A stretch of DNA of 64,000 nt from Flavihumibacter sp. UBA7668 (GTDB taxonomy: Bacteria > Bacteroidota > Bacteroidia > Chitinophagales > Chitinophagaceae): positions 124,001 to 188,000 of the forward strand of contig NZ_DLHM01000003.1 in assembly GCF_002483205.1 (NCBI RefSeq). Direction: 5' to 3'. The first letter of the stretch is position 1; each line of letters starts with the position of its first letter. Positions 51,361 through 59,644 of the stretch are shown piece after piece. Below the pieces are notes generated by a model, which had not been told where the DNA came from, did no database searches, and saw only the letters and a list, made by a program, of their open reading frames with translations. A program made the translations under genes and the position numbers.

Positions 51361-52337
51361 CAGCGAGGCACTTCAATTGATTGAATAATTTCCTGAATAA
51401 CCTCATCGGGCGTTCCCCCTTCCATCTCTTTTTCCGGTGTTATGATAATTCTATGTCTTAATACTGGAGCTGTAACAAAAACGATGTCTTCCGGAGTTAC
51501 AAAATCACGGCCATTAATTGCAGCGTAGGATTTTGATGCATTCATTATACCAATGGAGGCCCTGGGTGAAGCGCCAAGGTAAATATGTTTATGATTTCTT
51601 GTTTGTGCTACCAGAGAAGCAATGAAACCTAATAATTTCTCTTCTATATGAATTTGTTTTACCTGTTTTCTGAGGTTAAGGAGGAGCTCTCTGCCCATAA
51701 CCGGTTGAATCGTATTCAACAAGTTCTCATTCCCCTGTTCATGATGAAGTTTAAGGATGGAAACTTCCTGATCGGGACTTGGATAACCAACATTAATTTT
51801 GAAAAGAAATCGATCCAGTTGGGCTTCCGGTAAATGGTAGGTTCCTTCCTGTTCTACGGGGTTCTGCGTTGCAACCACCATAAAGGGAGCTCCCATTTGA
51901 TAGGTTTGTCCATCTATGGTCACCTGCTTTTCCTCCATAACCTCAAAAAGTGCTGCCTGAGTTTTTGCAGGCGCCCTGTTAATTTCATCTATCAGGATAA
52001 GGTTGCTGAAAACGGGACCTCTCCTGAATTGAAAACTGGCCTGTTGCGGATGAAATATACTGGTACCTAAGACATCGCTGGGCATAAGATCCGGTGTAAA
52101 CTGAATTCTTGAAAAGCCTACATCCACAGCTTTGCTTAGCAGCCTGGCGGTGAGTGTTTTCGCCACACCAGGTACCCCTTCAATCAGCACGTGACCATCT
52201 GCCAGAATTGCAACCAGCAAAAGTTCAATCATATTTTCCTGGCCAATAATCACTTTAGCTACTTCCTCCTTAAGGGAATCCACAGCGAGATTCAGGTTAG
52301 CCAAATTTGTTCTTTCATCAAAAATTTGTTCTTCCAT
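51360..52337 (-). CDS. MoxR-family AAA+ ATPase
   Basis: The 325-residue ATPase has Walker A G-V-P-G-V-A-K-T (about 54-61), Walker B L-I-L-I-D-E-I-N-R-A (about 114-123), sensor region A-T-Q-N-P-V-E-Q-E-G-T-Y and the family C-terminal P-R-A-S-I-G. MoxR ATPases act as chaperones for vWA-type partners, here the DUF58 protein next to it. The start overlaps the DUF4350 stop by one base. Confidence 0.95.
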   Translation of the reverse strand: MEEQIFDERTNLANLNLAVDSLKEEVAKVIIGQENMIELLLVAILADGHVLIEGVPGVAKTLTARLLSKAVDVGFSRIQFTPDLMPSDVLGTSIFHPQQASFQFRRGPVFSNLILIDEINRAPAKTQAALFEVMEEKQVTIDGQTYQMGAPFMVVATQNPVEQEGTYHLPEAQLDRFLFKINVGYPSPDQEVSILKLHHEQGNENLLNTIQPVMGRELLLNLRKQVKQIHIEEKLLGFIASLVAQTRNHKHIYLGASPRASIGIMNASKSYAAINGRDFVTPEDIVFVTAPVLRHRIIITPEKEMEGGTPDEVIQEIIQSIEVPR

Positions 52338-53629
52338 CAGGATCGTTTTATATGAAAATTTTCTATTAAATCATTTATATGTAACAGTTCCTCATCTGAC
52401 ACGGCACCATGCTCATCAATCATTTTAAATTCGTTCAACAAACTTTTAATAAGTCCCTCTTCTACACCAGACTTAAGTGATAGCTGAGCAGCTAATACTG
52501 AATCAGGTTGATTACTGGTAATATTATACTGATTACGGATAAACTCCCGGAAATGCGACTCAATTTTTCTGGCCAGGTCTTCATTGTCCTTATGCTGATA
52601 ATAAAGCCGTCCAATTGTTTTTACAAAATCAAGTGAACTATTTTCCAAAGCCGGCAAAACGGGTATCACTTTACGTCTCCGTTTCAATTCACTGATAAGA
52701 AGAAGACCGAGCATTATTAATATAGTATATAATGCCCATCGCAGAGAAGGGTATTTCATTAAAACACCCAAACTCGAAAAATTACTTTGATTCGGATCAG
52801 CATGCCGATAATATTCATCCCACCAAATGGTAGAATAGGAATCTGGCAATCCTGCCAAAAGATTGCTCCAGAATTGCTGATTATTCTTATGAAGGAGAAA
52901 GAAATTAGTAAGTTGAAACGGGTTTGCCAACAAGGTAATTGTTCCGGAATCTTTCCGAATTCGGATGATATTCGGACTCCCTTTTTGAGTTTTTCCTAAA
53001 ATTTCCCACCCAAATGCTTCATCGGAAACAAAATATTGCCCTAATCCAAAACCTGGATAACCATATGTACTAAATGGTTTATCATTCGAAGGCCGACCCA
53101 AAAAAACGACCGAATCTTTTTTCTTAAAGTTTACTTCTTCTACTTCCAGCTTTACTTTTAGCGTATCCAGAAAATCATTGCTAAAATCAAATGCTGCAAT
53201 TACCAAATGATTTCCATAGCCAACATATCCCAACAGCTTCTCTATCTCCTTTTCAGTGGGATAAAACTGTGGAGAGACAATCAAATATAATTCCTGTTCA
53301 AAACTTTCTTCGACCTGCTGTTCATCTGTTTCAACAACATCATCAAGTAGTGAATCTTCTTGAACCGGCTCCACATAATCCGATTTAATCCAGTAATATG
53401 ATTGAAAATTAGCTGCATTTTCGGGAGACATTTTTTGCGCACTAACCATACCTGGTAATGGATAATAATGTTCCAGACTATTATATGCAAACCAGGTTCC
53501 ATAGGGAATTTTATCTTTGTGCCAGAGACTGATACGCGGATTAATATATTTTTCATTTGAAGAAAAACAACCCGTAATCAGGCTGATTAATAAAATAAAA
53601 ACCACTATTTCAATCTTTTTCTTCCTCAT
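52337..53629 (-). CDS. DUF4350 domain protein
   Basis: A 430-residue protein with a lipobox-like start (I-S-L-I-T-G-C, Cys about 21), a periplasmic DUF4350 domain (about 30-280) and a transmembrane segment near 305-325 (Y-T-I-L-I-M-L-G-L-L-L-I), then a cytosolic helical tail. The lipobox and the internal membrane segment together would place the loop in the periplasm. The 3' overlap with MoxR (TGATG) and 5' overlap with the DUF4129 gene (4 nt) indicate one operon. Function unknown. Confidence 0.85.
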   Translation of the reverse strand: MRKKKIEIVVFILLISLITGCFSSNEKYINPRISLWHKDKIPYGTWFAYNSLEHYYPLPGMVSAQKMSPENAANFQSYYWIKSDYVEPVQEDSLLDDVVETDEQQVEESFEQELYLIVSPQFYPTEKEIEKLLGYVGYGNHLVIAAFDFSNDFLDTLKVKLEVEEVNFKKKDSVVFLGRPSNDKPFSTYGYPGFGLGQYFVSDEAFGWEILGKTQKGSPNIIRIRKDSGTITLLANPFQLTNFFLLHKNNQQFWSNLLAGLPDSYSTIWWDEYYRHADPNQSNFSSLGVLMKYPSLRWALYTILIMLGLLLISELKRRRKVIPVLPALENSSLDFVKTIGRLYYQHKDNEDLARKIESHFREFIRNQYNITSNQPDSVLAAQLSLKSGVEEGLIKSLLNEFKMIDEHGAVSDEELLHINDLIENFHIKRS

Positions 53630-54297
53630 ACACTCTTTCTGAAGATTGAAAATTCCTGTTGAATCTGTTGGTATTTAGCGGCATCGGTTTCAAAACCGCC
53701 ATAATAAACAAAGTCATAAATTCGGGTCAGGTTGCGGAACGCAGCAAATGATGGATGCTTTCGTAGCATTCTCAAATAGGCGGAATTGGTCCATTCAGGA
53801 TGATATTCTACCAATGATTTATCTCTTAAAAGAAACAACAGAGAAAGATATTGAAGTCTTACTGCTTCGCGAAAATCATGTTCCTTTTCTGCTTTTTTCA
53901 ACAACTCTTCCAATCCTGGCTCATGTTTATCCTCTTCCTGAATTCCCTGTCTTTTCTTACGAATCGATTTTTTTGAAAACAGCAGCATATTCTGCTCACT
54001 TAACAAGCGGTACAATGCATAAATCAGCAATATTGCGACAATTGCATATAAGAGGAATCTGAAAAAGGAACTTCCCATGAATTGCTCCAACCATCCCTCT
54101 TCTTTCACATCATCAGCTTCCTTTTCGGGACTACTCCAATATGCGGGATCATTGGCATAGGCGAATTCTTTCAGATTCTTTATCGAATCAAGTTCTGCCG
54201 CTTTTATAACCGGTGCATCCTGCGCATTGGTATTTTTTATGGGAACGCAAAACAGCAAACTGAATAACAGAATACTATATAACTTGAATATTTTCAG
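53626..54297 (-). CDS. DUF4129 domain protein with probable CTG start
   Basis: The product has an N-terminal signal, a periplasmic stretch, a membrane segment (F-R-F-L-L-Y-A-I-V-A-I-L-L-I-Y-A-L) and a cytosolic DUF4129 domain near the C-terminus (R-L-Q-Y-L-S-L-L and Y-H-P-E-W-T-N-S). No ATG exists near the beginning. The first ATG/GTG/TTG-type codon (TTG, 54258) would cut the signal peptide. Starting at CTG 54297 gives M-K-I-F-K-L-Y-S-I-L-L-F-S-L-L-F then a cleavage region before Q-D, a complete signal peptide, overlapping the SpoIIM gene end by 23 nt. Confidence 0.75.
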   Translation of the reverse strand: MKIFKLYSILLFSLLFCVPIKNTNAQDAPVIKAAELDSIKNLKEFAYANDPAYWSSPEKEADDVKEEGWLEQFMGSSFFRFLLYAIVAILLIYALYRLLSEQNMLLFSKKSIRKKRQGIQEEDKHEPGLEELLKKAEKEHDFREAVRLQYLSLLFLLRDKSLVEYHPEWTNSAYLRMLRKHPSFAAFRNLTRIYDFVYYGGFETDAAKYQQIQQEFSIFRKSV

Positions 54298-55243
54298 CGT
54301 TGAGGATTTTATTCGTCAATTTAATTGGATAATAGATAAAATACCATCCGATAAAAGCAAAGGATAAAAGCAATATAGCGCTGCTCAAAAAAACAGGCAT
54401 ATTTGTATATCGGGTTATAAAACCTTCAAAAAACGCTGCTGTCAGAAAAACAGGCACTAATCCAATCATGATTTTCATGCCATCTTTTGCACCTGTTTTT
54501 AAGGATTGAAGTCTTGTATAGGTACCTGGAAAGAGCATACTTCTGCCAATTGCCAATCCTGCCGCACCGGCAATAACAATTGCAGATATCTCCAGTGCCC
54601 CATGAATCCAGATCACCAGCACAGATTCCCATCCCAATCCTTTACTAAAGAAGAAGTATTGAAAGGACCCCAGCATTACCCCATTTTTAAACAGCATATA
54701 AATGGTTCCAATGCCGGCAAAAAATCCGGAAACAAACATATTAAAAGCAACCTGGATATTATTCAATGCGATGGTCAAAAACATCATCAGCTGATCCTCC
54801 TGTTTATAAACTCCGAAAGGATCTCCTTTGGCTATATTATCCTCTGTCATCTCAACGTATCCACTACCTAAAACACCCCGAACAAATTCCTGATCCCGGG
54901 CAGTGGAGAAAGCGGCAATCAGTGCAAAAAGAAAAAATACGATAAAAGAATAGGCCAGTGAGCGATGATGTTTTCGAATTACAAGCGGTAACTCCAATAC
55001 CCAGAATTGCCGGATTCTGGATCGTTCTTCTTTTTTATTCTGATAAATGGCCAGGTATCTTGAGCTTGCCAATCCATTCAGGTAAGTGGTGACCTGGCTT
55101 TGCGGATAAAAAGTTTTGGCATACCCAAGATCATTTACCAGTTCGGCAAACTGATTGGCCAGTTCATCCGGGCTGGCAGCATGCTCCTCCTGGATAGCTT
55201 TCCATTTTTTTATATTATTTTGTAGAAATTTCCCTTCCCGCAT
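54275..55243 (-). CDS. SpoIIM/DUF95-family membrane protein
   Basis: The protein (about 322 residues) has five or six hydrophobic segments from residue about 95 on, with the stage II sporulation protein M pattern F-x-G-I-G-T-I-Y-x-L-F-K-N-G and H-G-A-L-E-I-S-A-I-V-I-A-G-A-A-G. In non-sporulating bacteria this family accompanies RDD and MoxR/DUF58 genes and its role is unknown. The ATG at 55243 gives the family start M-R-E-G; an upstream TTG at 55264 is less likely. Confidence 0.88.
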   Translation of the reverse strand: MREGKFLQNNIKKWKAIQEEHAASPDELANQFAELVNDLGYAKTFYPQSQVTTYLNGLASSRYLAIYQNKKEERSRIRQFWVLELPLVIRKHHRSLAYSFIVFFLFALIAAFSTARDQEFVRGVLGSGYVEMTEDNIAKGDPFGVYKQEDQLMMFLTIALNNIQVAFNMFVSGFFAGIGTIYMLFKNGVMLGSFQYFFFSKGLGWESVLVIWIHGALEISAIVIAGAAGLAIGRSMLFPGTYTRLQSLKTGAKDGMKIMIGLVPVFLTAAFFEGFITRYTNMPVFLSSAILLLSFAFIGWYFIYYPIKLTNKILNAENIQVI

Positions 55244-55315
55244 AGAGCAACAATATAAGGTCAAAATTTTATTTCCGGAAATTAGAAAGGGGTATTATCT
55301 TTTCAGCCTGTTATC

Positions 55316-56083
55316 ATGCCTGTTACCCGACTTCATACCGGCTTCAATATAGAAGTAGAATTTACCGTCAGTGCTTTCCACAAGCGATTGCTAGCCTGGA
55401 TAATCGACTTATTGGTTCTTTTCATTTATCTCTGGTTATGTAATAAATTAGTAACAGCACTATCCGGCGTCACCCAAAGCCGGCAATATGGATTTTTGGA
55501 TTTTCTTTTATGGATTCCGGTTTTACTGTATTACCTCCTATTTGAACTATTTACAAACGGACAATCACCCGGAAAAAGAGTAATGCGAATCAGAGTAATT
55601 ACTGCTACTGGCGGACAACCAACAATAAGTCAATACCTGATCCGGTGGATGTTTCGTTCCATCGATTTTCCAACCTGGTTGTTTTTTGCGCTGATGTATA
55701 CCTATTGGCCCTGGTATCTTTTTCCTCTCTTATTTACAGGATTGGTCTGTTTTATATTAACCCCGAATTCCCAACGGGTAGGTGATTTGCTGGCGGGCAC
55801 CATCGTAATTGATACCAATACTGAATCGAACTGGCAACAAACGGTATTTATGGAAGTGGAAGATGCCTACCAACCTGTTTATCCGGGAGTAATGGGATTA
55901 AGTGACCGCGATATGAATACCATCAAACAGGTATTGATATATGCCCGCAAAAAGCCCAACGATCCTGTATTGCATCAGGTAGCCTTAAAAATTCAAACGG
56001 CACTCAGAATCGAAACCGATCTGGATGCCGTTGAATTTCTTGAAGTTTTATTAAAGGATTATAATTTTCTTTCCAGGCGTTAA
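55316..56083 (+). CDS. RDD-family membrane protein
   Basis: A 255-residue protein with an RDD domain (about 20-160): F-H-K-R-L-L-A-W-I-I-D-L at the first membrane helix, G-Q-S-P-G-K-R-V-M-R-I-R, then two more helices and Q-R-V-G-D-L-L-A-G-T. The C-terminal 90 residues are soluble. It is divergent from the SpoIIM gene, with 72 bp between the starts. RDD plus SpoIIM plus MoxR-DUF58 is a recurrent combination in Bacteroidota and Actinobacteria. Confidence 0.9.
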   Translation: MPVTRLHTGFNIEVEFTVSAFHKRLLAWIIDLLVLFIYLWLCNKLVTALSGVTQSRQYGFLDFLLWIPVLLYYLLFELFTNGQSPGKRVMRIRVITATGGQPTISQYLIRWMFRSIDFPTWLFFALMYTYWPWYLFPLLFTGLVCFILTPNSQRVGDLLAGTIVIDTNTESNWQQTVFMEVEDAYQPVYPGVMGLSDRDMNTIKQVLIYARKKPNDPVLHQVALKIQTALRIETDLDAVEFLEVLLKDYNFLSRR

Positions 56084-56086
56084 TAG

Positions 56087-56542
56087 TTAAAAGGAAAATG
56101 CTGCAAATAGTCCGCCTCCCACTATAGCTAAAGCATAGAAAGAAAGTATAATTATGGTAAGAATACCCATAAAACGAAAGCAGGATTTCAGGTTACGGAA
56201 GGATGCCTGCAACTGAATAGGTTCATTCGTTTGAATTGCCGTTTTCATTGCAACGGAAAACCGGTACAAATACAGACAGGGGAAAAAATACAACGCTGCA
56301 ATGGCTACATAAAATATTGATATAAATACGGAACCAGCACCGGCGAATGTTCCTGCAGCACCACCCATACTGCTTAAACTGCCCATTACGGTACCCATGA
56401 AAATACCAGCCAGTAACATTATGGCACAAACAACAAATCCAACAATTGACAAAAATTTAGCCCACTTAGCTGTTTCAGCCAGAAAGCCGGTTGATAACCC
56501 ATCAATTTGTAATTCGAAAAGATTGGTTTGGGGAGTTTCCAT
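56087..56542 (-). CDS. DUF5362 membrane protein
   Basis: A 151-residue protein with four hydrophobic segments and the family-like A-K-W-A-K-F-L-S-I-V-G-F block, F-P-C-L-Y-L-Y-R-F-S and L-K-S-C-F-R-F-M-G. It has no known function. It resembles the next gene (A-K-W-A-R-W-L-A-I-A-G-Y), so the two are probably a tandem duplication. Confidence 0.8.
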   Translation of the reverse strand: METPQTNLFELQIDGLSTGFLAETAKWAKFLSIVGFVVCAIMLLAGIFMGTVMGSLSSMGGAAGTFAGAGSVFISIFYVAIAALYFFPCLYLYRFSVAMKTAIQTNEPIQLQASFRNLKSCFRFMGILTIIILSFYALAIVGGGLFAAFSF

Positions 56543-56571
56543 TTTTTATTGTTTTGAGTTAATAGATGAAT

Positions 56572-57021
56572 TTATTGTGCGCCCCATTTCAACATGGATG
56601 CCACACCTGTGATGCTTACAAAAACGACATAGAGTCCAATAAGCAGAAAAAGCCAGATAGCGAGATAACGAAAAAACGCCCGCAAGCAAATCAGTGAAAT
56701 AGTCAAACTGCTCAGATTCGCTTCCTGTCCTGCTTTTTTCATGTGCGAACCAAATCGATATAACCAGCGGAAAGGAAAATAAAGAAACAGGCAGGACAAA
56801 ATCGCGCCTACACAGGTAGCAGCTGCCAATTCACGTATGGCCGGATCTTTTATTGGCAAAAACAATAAAGTATTGGCTGATCGAATTCCAAGATATACCA
56901 ACCCCACTAAAAAAAGATACCCTGCAATGGCAAGCCATCTTGCCCATTTGGCAGCATCCTGAAGAAGGAGCCAGTTTCCGGCTTCCACCTGAATTGAATC
57001 CTTTGAATTAGCAGATTCCAT
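56572..57021 (-). CDS. DUF5362-like membrane protein (paralogue of neighbour)
   Basis: About 149 residues with the same layout as the neighbouring gene: A-A-K-W-A-R-W-L-A-I-A-G-Y, then F-P-F-R-W-L-Y-R-F-G and L-R-A-F-F-R-Y-L-A. I start it at the ATG giving M-E-S-A-N-S. The upstream ATG at 57051 lies within the 3' arm of the proS terminator and would add a ten-residue hydrophobic piece, so it is unlikely. Confidence 0.75.
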   Translation of the reverse strand: MESANSKDSIQVEAGNWLLLQDAAKWARWLAIAGYLFLVGLVYLGIRSANTLLFLPIKDPAIRELAAATCVGAILSCLFLYFPFRWLYRFGSHMKKAGQEANLSSLTISLICLRAFFRYLAIWLFLLIGLYVVFVSITGVASMLKWGAQ

Positions 57022-57040
57022 ATAAATAAAATAGAAATAT

Positions 57041-57078
57041 AAAAAAAACATGCAGAAGCTGGCAGCTCCTGCATGTTT
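57041..57078 (-). terminator. Terminator of proS
   Basis: On the minus strand AAACATGCAG and CTGCATGTTT form a 10-bp stem extended inward by five more pairs (one G-U) around a 3-base loop, followed by a run of U residues. It lies between the proS stop codon and the DUF5362 gene. Confidence 0.9.
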
Positions 57079-57104
57079 AAATTTTATTGTGCAAGGAAAA
57101 TATT

Positions 57105-58580
57105 TTAATACGCCCGGGCAAACAAGACTCTTTGAGTACTTGGTTTACCTGTCAATATACAGGTTCCGGCTTCTAATTTATTGTTCAGTGGGATGCATCG
57201 GATAGTCGCTTTTGTTTTATCCTTGATGGCCTCCTCAGTTTCGGCTGAGCCGTCCCAATGGGCAGACAGGAATCCTCCTTTTTCATCCAGCAGACGTTCA
57301 AAGCTTGCCCAATCGTTAACTTCTGTAATATGGGAATCACGATAAGCCTTTGCTTTATTGAACATATTCAGTTGAATATCTTCCAGCAGAGTTTTCACCT
57401 GCAGTGCCAGATTTTCCAACGGCATACTTTGTTTTTCTTTGGTATCTCTTCTGGCAACTTCAGCTACTTTATTTTCAAGGTCACGGGCACCCAGAGCAAT
57501 TCTTACCGGAACTCCTTTCAATTCATATTCAGCAAATTTCCAACCTGGCCTGGTATTATCACTGTCATCGTATTTAACTGAAATGCCCAGGGCTTTCAGA
57601 TCTTTCATTATTTCCGCTACTTTTTCGCCAAGAAGTGCCTTTTGTTCATCTCCCTTATAAATTGGAACAATCACTACCTGAAGGGGGGCGATTTTGGGCG
57701 GCAGAATCAGTCCCTGATCATCACTATGCGCCATTACAAGTGCTCCAATCAGACGGGTACTAACTCCCCAGCTGGTAGCCCATACAAATTCGAGCTTATT
57801 TTCTTTGGTTAGAAACTTCACATCAAATGCTTTGGCGAAATTCTGTCCCAAAAAATGGGAAGTGCCTGCCTGCAGGGCTTTTCCATCCTGCATAAGGGCT
57901 TCAATACAATAGGTATCTTCCGCTCCGGCAAAACGCTCAGAAGGTGATTTCACACCTTTAATAACTGGAACAGCCATAAATTCTTCCACAAAACTGGCAT
58001 ACACATCCAGCATTTTTTCCGTTTCTTCGATTGCTTCTTCCCGGGTTGCGTGAGCGGTATGGCCTTCCTGCCATAAAAATTCAGCCGTTCGAAGGAATAA
58101 GCGGGTACGCATTTCCCAACGAACCACATTGGCCCACTGATTTATCAGCAATGGCAGGTCGCGATAACTTTGAATCCAGTCTTTGTAGGTATTCCAGATA
58201 ATGGTTTCAGATGTTGGACGAACAATAAGTTCTTCCTCCAGCTTTGCCTCCGGATCCACCACCACACCTCCACCATTTGGGTCATTCTTGAGCCGGTAAT
58301 GGGTAACCACCGCACATTCCTTGGCAAACCCCTCCACATGAGCAGCTTCTTTGGAAAGAAAACTCTTGGGTATAAAAAGTGGGAAATACGCGTTTACATG
58401 GCCGGTTTCCTTGAACATTCGATCGAGCTGATCGCGCATATTCTCCCAAAGGCCAAACCCATAAGGTTTTATTACCATGCATCCCCTGACTGCTGAATAG
58501 TCAGCCAAACCGCCTTTCAAAACGAGATCATTGTACCACTGGCTATAATCCGCTTCCCTGCTTGTAATTTCTTTACTCAT
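57105..58580 (-). CDS. proS: Prolyl-tRNA synthetase, archaeal/eukaryal type (type 3)
   Basis: The class II synthetase is about 491 residues long. Motif 2/3 segments include R-P-T-S-E-T-I-I-W and F-L-W-Q-E-G-H-T-A-H-A-T, and the C-terminal anticodon and zinc-like domains are of the short type without the YbaK editing insertion. The start is M-S-K-E-I-T-S-R; the frame extends to 58625 but that portion is not family-like. A TACTTTTG box at 58663-58670 gives a leader of about 75-80 nt. Confidence 0.96.
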   Translation of the reverse strand: MSKEITSREADYSQWYNDLVLKGGLADYSAVRGCMVIKPYGFGLWENMRDQLDRMFKETGHVNAYFPLFIPKSFLSKEAAHVEGFAKECAVVTHYRLKNDPNGGGVVVDPEAKLEEELIVRPTSETIIWNTYKDWIQSYRDLPLLINQWANVVRWEMRTRLFLRTAEFLWQEGHTAHATREEAIEETEKMLDVYASFVEEFMAVPVIKGVKSPSERFAGAEDTYCIEALMQDGKALQAGTSHFLGQNFAKAFDVKFLTKENKLEFVWATSWGVSTRLIGALVMAHSDDQGLILPPKIAPLQVVIVPIYKGDEQKALLGEKVAEIMKDLKALGISVKYDDSDNTRPGWKFAEYELKGVPVRIALGARDLENKVAEVARRDTKEKQSMPLENLALQVKTLLEDIQLNMFNKAKAYRDSHITEVNDWASFERLLDEKGGFLSAHWDGSAETEEAIKDKTKATIRCIPLNNKLEAGTCILTGKPSTQRVLFARAY

Positions 58581-58662
58581 TCTAAGTGATTGGGTTTTAA
58601 CATTTAACTTGCAACGAATGGTCAAAATTGACTGTCTTATTCGTATTTTAGTAGAGCGAACG

Positions 58663-58670
58663 CAAAAGTA
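58663..58670 (-). promoter_or_regulatory. Candidate -7 box of proS (TACTTTTG)
   Basis: On the minus strand TACTTTTG is identical to the SRP RNA box. It lies in the proS/lipoprotein divergent gap, about 83 nt upstream of the proS ATG. Confidence 0.5.
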
Positions 58671-58697
58671 ATTTTTTAACTCATTAATCGCTGAGCC

Positions 58698-59555
58698 ATG
58701 AACCTCAATTTTTCCTTACTCCTGGTTGGTGCTGCTGTAGTTACCCTAAGCAGTTGCTCCGTATATAAATCCGGTCAGACGCCGGATGATGTATATTTCT
58801 CTCCGGGAAGAACAGGAGCTGCCTATGCATCCGGTAATGATGATAATGGTTCCGACTATCTGGAGACCAATAGTCGCAGGCGCTATAATGAACGTTATAC
58901 GGAGCCCGGCTATGCGGACGATCAGTATATGCGGATGGCGATTGCAACCGGCCGCCGCCCCATGTTTTTTGACGATTTCGCCATGATGAATCCTTATTAT
59001 CGGAATAACTGGGCATTCAATAGCATGATGGTTTGGAACAGTCCTTTTAATAGTCCATGGAACTCCATGTATATGTGGAATAGCTTTTACAATCCCTATT
59101 GGGGTGTTGGAAACGGATTCTATGGTGGTGGCTTCGGCTTTGGATGGTCCCCAGGATGGGGAAGTGGCTGGGGCTCCGGCGGATGGGGAGGTGGTCATTG
59201 GGCCGGTGGTGGTTATATTCCAAAACCGGGGTATTTTACAAGTCCGCGTCCAAGCCGCCCAAGATCCGGTTTTACCATGGGAAGTTACCTGAACACCAAT
59301 AACAACCGAAACAATTACCGCGTAAACAACGCCTACAACGGTAATTACAATAACCGGAACAATTACAACAATAACCGTAGTTATAATAACAATAACCAAC
59401 GGAGTATGTACAATAATAACCGTTCCTCGAATTCTTCCGTGGATCGGCCAACTCCAACCCGCTCTTATACTCCTTCCTCCAATTCCGGCGGAAGCAGCAG
59501 AGGCAGTTCAGGCGGAGGTGGCGGTGTAAGCCGTCCGACCAGAACCGGAAATTAA
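58698..59555 (+). CDS. Gly/Asn-rich lipoprotein of unknown function
   Basis: The 285-residue protein has a lipobox (L-S-S-C, Cys about 20) and an N-terminal conserved-looking segment with D-D-V-Y-F-S-P. Low-complexity regions follow: Gly/Trp-rich (about 130-180), Asn/Tyr-rich (about 195-250) and Ser/Gly-rich at the end. This is a surface-exposed lipoprotein by composition; I do not recognise a catalytic domain. A minus-strand open frame of 217 codons through the Asn-rich part is a shadow of the composition. Confidence 0.8.
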   Translation: MNLNFSLLLVGAAVVTLSSCSVYKSGQTPDDVYFSPGRTGAAYASGNDDNGSDYLETNSRRRYNERYTEPGYADDQYMRMAIATGRRPMFFDDFAMMNPYYRNNWAFNSMMVWNSPFNSPWNSMYMWNSFYNPYWGVGNGFYGGGFGFGWSPGWGSGWGSGGWGGGHWAGGGYIPKPGYFTSPRPSRPRSGFTMGSYLNTNNNRNNYRVNNAYNGNYNNRNNYNNNRSYNNNNQRSMYNNNRSSNSSVDRPTPTRSYTPSSNSGGSSRGSSGGGGGVSRPTRTGN

Positions 59556-59574
59556 TTTAAACAAACTTTTTAGC

Positions 59575-59615
59575 GGAGGAAACAACCAAAACAAGGCGGG
59601 TTTCCTCCTTTTTTA
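59575..59615 (+). terminator. Terminator after the lipoprotein gene
   Basis: GGAGGAAAC (59575-59583) pairs with GTTTCCTCC (59600-59608), a perfect 9-bp stem with a 16-base loop, followed by TTTTTTTA. Confidence 0.8.
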
Positions 59616-59644
59616 TACCCATCCTGTATCTAAAGAAGAGGCAC

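Noticed and set aside
58746..59399. Minus-strand frame of 217 codons opposite the Gly/Asn-rich lipoprotein
   Set aside because: Val/Ile/Thr-rich low complexity caused by the AAC/AAT codons of the true gene; no start context or family features.
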